Origin: CAZAGD01 sp049699975
GTDB taxonomy: Bacteria > Desulfobacterota > SM23-61
Length of the DNA: 14,709 bases
NCBI GenBank assembly: GCA_049699975.1
Contig: JBNAWB010000084.1
Location: 1-14,709, forward strand
Reading direction: 5' to 3'
Part shown: positions 14,120 through 14,709 of the stretch, in pieces
How positions within the stretch are numbered: position 1 is the stretch's first letter
Layout: every line of letters starts with the position of its first letter
Notes under the pieces: generated by a model
The model's input: the letters and a program-made list of their open reading frames with translations, nothing else
Told to the model about the DNA's origin: nothing
The model's database searches: none
Translations under genes and position numbers: made by a program

Positions 14120-14425
14120 ATGAAGAACGATTATTACTCTTTTTTTCTCCTCCAACAATTGGAAAGCCTTGCTTTCCAATTAGGCATAGAAGTGCGTTAC
14201 GAAAATTTAGCTGATGAAGAACTTACCTTGCATAGCGGTGCTTGTAAATTATTTAGCCGCTCTTTAATCATTATTGATTCCCGTTATCCAGCATGGGAAA
14301 GAGCCAAGCTGTTAGCTCAAGAATTAGCTAAATACGACTTAGAAAATTTTTATATTCTCCCCCGCGTGCGCGAATTTATTTTTCTTCATTCATCAGCTTT
14401 AGAAAAAAATCTTCCCCATAAATAA
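14120..14425 (+). CDS. conserved-type hypothetical protein, 101 residues
   Basis: This is a small soluble protein without a signal peptide or membrane segment. After a short leader it reads LESLAFQLGIEVRYENL (14-30), a GACKLFSRSLIIIDSRYPAWERAKLLAQELAKYDLENFYILPRVREFI core (40-87), and a loose tail. This pattern (an LGIEVRYE strand, a LIIID strand, ERAKLLAQELA helix, then a P-R-VREF end) resembles an uncharacterised family of about 90-100 residues that I associate with Desulfobacterota. No function is known to me. I choose ATG 14120 because the family pattern begins soon after. The frame is open back to 13967, but that extension is low-complexity and overlaps possible coding on the other strand. 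No strong ribosome-binding site is seen. The end overlaps the convergent membrane peptide gene by 40 bp. Confidence 0.6.
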   Translation: MKNDYYSFFLLQQLESLAFQLGIEVRYENLADEELTLHSGACKLFSRSLIIIDSRYPAWERAKLLAQELAKYDLENFYILPRVREFIFLHSSALEKNLPHK

Positions 14426-14580
14426 AAGAAAATTCCCAAGCTAAAGAAGGGTATCCAGGCTACTTGCCAAGCAAAAGAAATATCCTCGCTCTTTATTAAC
14501 ATGAGCAGCACAGCTGCACACAGAAGTGCTACTCCGGAAAAGACTTTCCTGCGACTAATATTTCTTCTATGGTAAGGCAT
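14386..14580 (-). CDS. small two-helix membrane protein, hypothetical
   Basis: This is a 64-residue peptide with a basic N-terminus (MPYHRRNISRRK) and two hydrophobic spans, about residues 13-29 (VFSGVALLCAAVLLMLI) and 38-56 (WQVAWIPFFSLGIFFYLWG), ending in FFSKADE. The positive-inside rule predicts both ends in the cytoplasm. I do not recognise a family. The ATG at 14580 lacks a clear ribosome-binding site, and the stop overlaps the convergent 101-residue gene by 40 bp, so expression is less certain. A near-perfect dyad at 14603-14619 lies about 22 bases upstream. Confidence 0.45.
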   Translation of the reverse strand: MPYHRRNISRRKVFSGVALLCAAVLLMLIKSEDISFAWQVAWIPFFSLGIFFYLWGRFFSKADE

Positions 14581-14602
14581 AAAAAATGGGAATGGAATTT
14601 AT

Positions 14603-14619
14603 AAAATCAAATTGATTTT
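14603..14619. promoter_or_regulatory. 17-bp perfect dyad upstream of membrane peptide gene
   Basis: AAAATCAA (14603-14610) and TTGATTTT (14612-14619) are perfect inverted arms around one central base. The position, about 22 bases before the ATG at 14580, suits an operator, and the AT-rich arms would make a weak hairpin. Chance is possible in such AT-rich sequence. From here to the window end (14620-14709) I see no gene. Confidence 0.3.
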
Positions 14620-14709
14620 TACCAATATTTTAAATTATGTCAATAGAAATTAAACCTGACCGTCGATCACTTTTGAAATTGGTACCTACTTCAGGCGGGA
14701 GGGAGAGAG

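Overview
The window looks like chromosomal DNA of a moderately AT-rich, anaerobic-type Gram-negative bacterium. The best guess is Desulfobacterota (the former Deltaproteobacteria). Two branched-chain-type (Liv/HAAT) ABC importers next to an acyl-CoA ligase, a short RNase H-like protein and a small SEC-C protein are a combination I associate with syntrophic or sulfate-reducing members of that phylum. This placement is inference: the window has no rRNA or other phylogenetic marker. I see no phage genes, CRISPR array, tRNA or intact insertion sequence.

Layout: (1) 1-233 is intergenic and holds a MITE-like imperfect inverted repeat. (2) 234-1228 holds a Dph6-type ATP pyrophosphatase (+) facing a SEC-C metal-binding protein (-). 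(3) 6316-1325 on the minus strand is a complete five-gene importer operon in the order permease M, permease H, periplasmic binding protein, ATPase G, ATPase F, with a plausible sigma70-type promoter just upstream. (4) 6317-6856 is a gene-free stretch packed with short direct and inverted repeats. It separates the first operon from a divergent one. (5) 6857-10084 on the plus strand is a tight cassette of AMP-forming acyl-CoA ligase, ATPase G and ATPase F, with no spacer bases between the genes. (6) 13391-10096 on the minus strand holds the binding protein, H permease and M permease of the second importer. It ends 11 bp from the ligase/ATPase cassette, so the second importer is split into two convergent half-operons. 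(7) 13928-14580 holds an RNase H-like (YprB-type) exonuclease-fold protein, a possible 42-residue ORF, a 101-residue conserved-type hypothetical and a two-helix membrane peptide. The last 120 bases hold no gene that I can see.

Working together: each importer has a binding protein that captures a small molecule in the periplasm, two multi-spanning permeases and two cytoplasmic ATPases. The second importer's ATPases are co-transcribed with an acyl-CoA ligase. The simplest reading is uptake of a carboxylic acid (fatty, aromatic or branched) followed by CoA activation, rather than classical leucine uptake. The substrates cannot be read from sequence.

The most unusual points are these: a C-terminal zinc-ribbon tail on the second M permease; the split convergent arrangement; a nine-codon insertion in the second G ATPase bounded by an 8-bp direct repeat; stem-loops immediately 3' of both binding-protein genes; and three types of dispersed repeat. 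I do not see a clearly new defence, mobile or RNA system.
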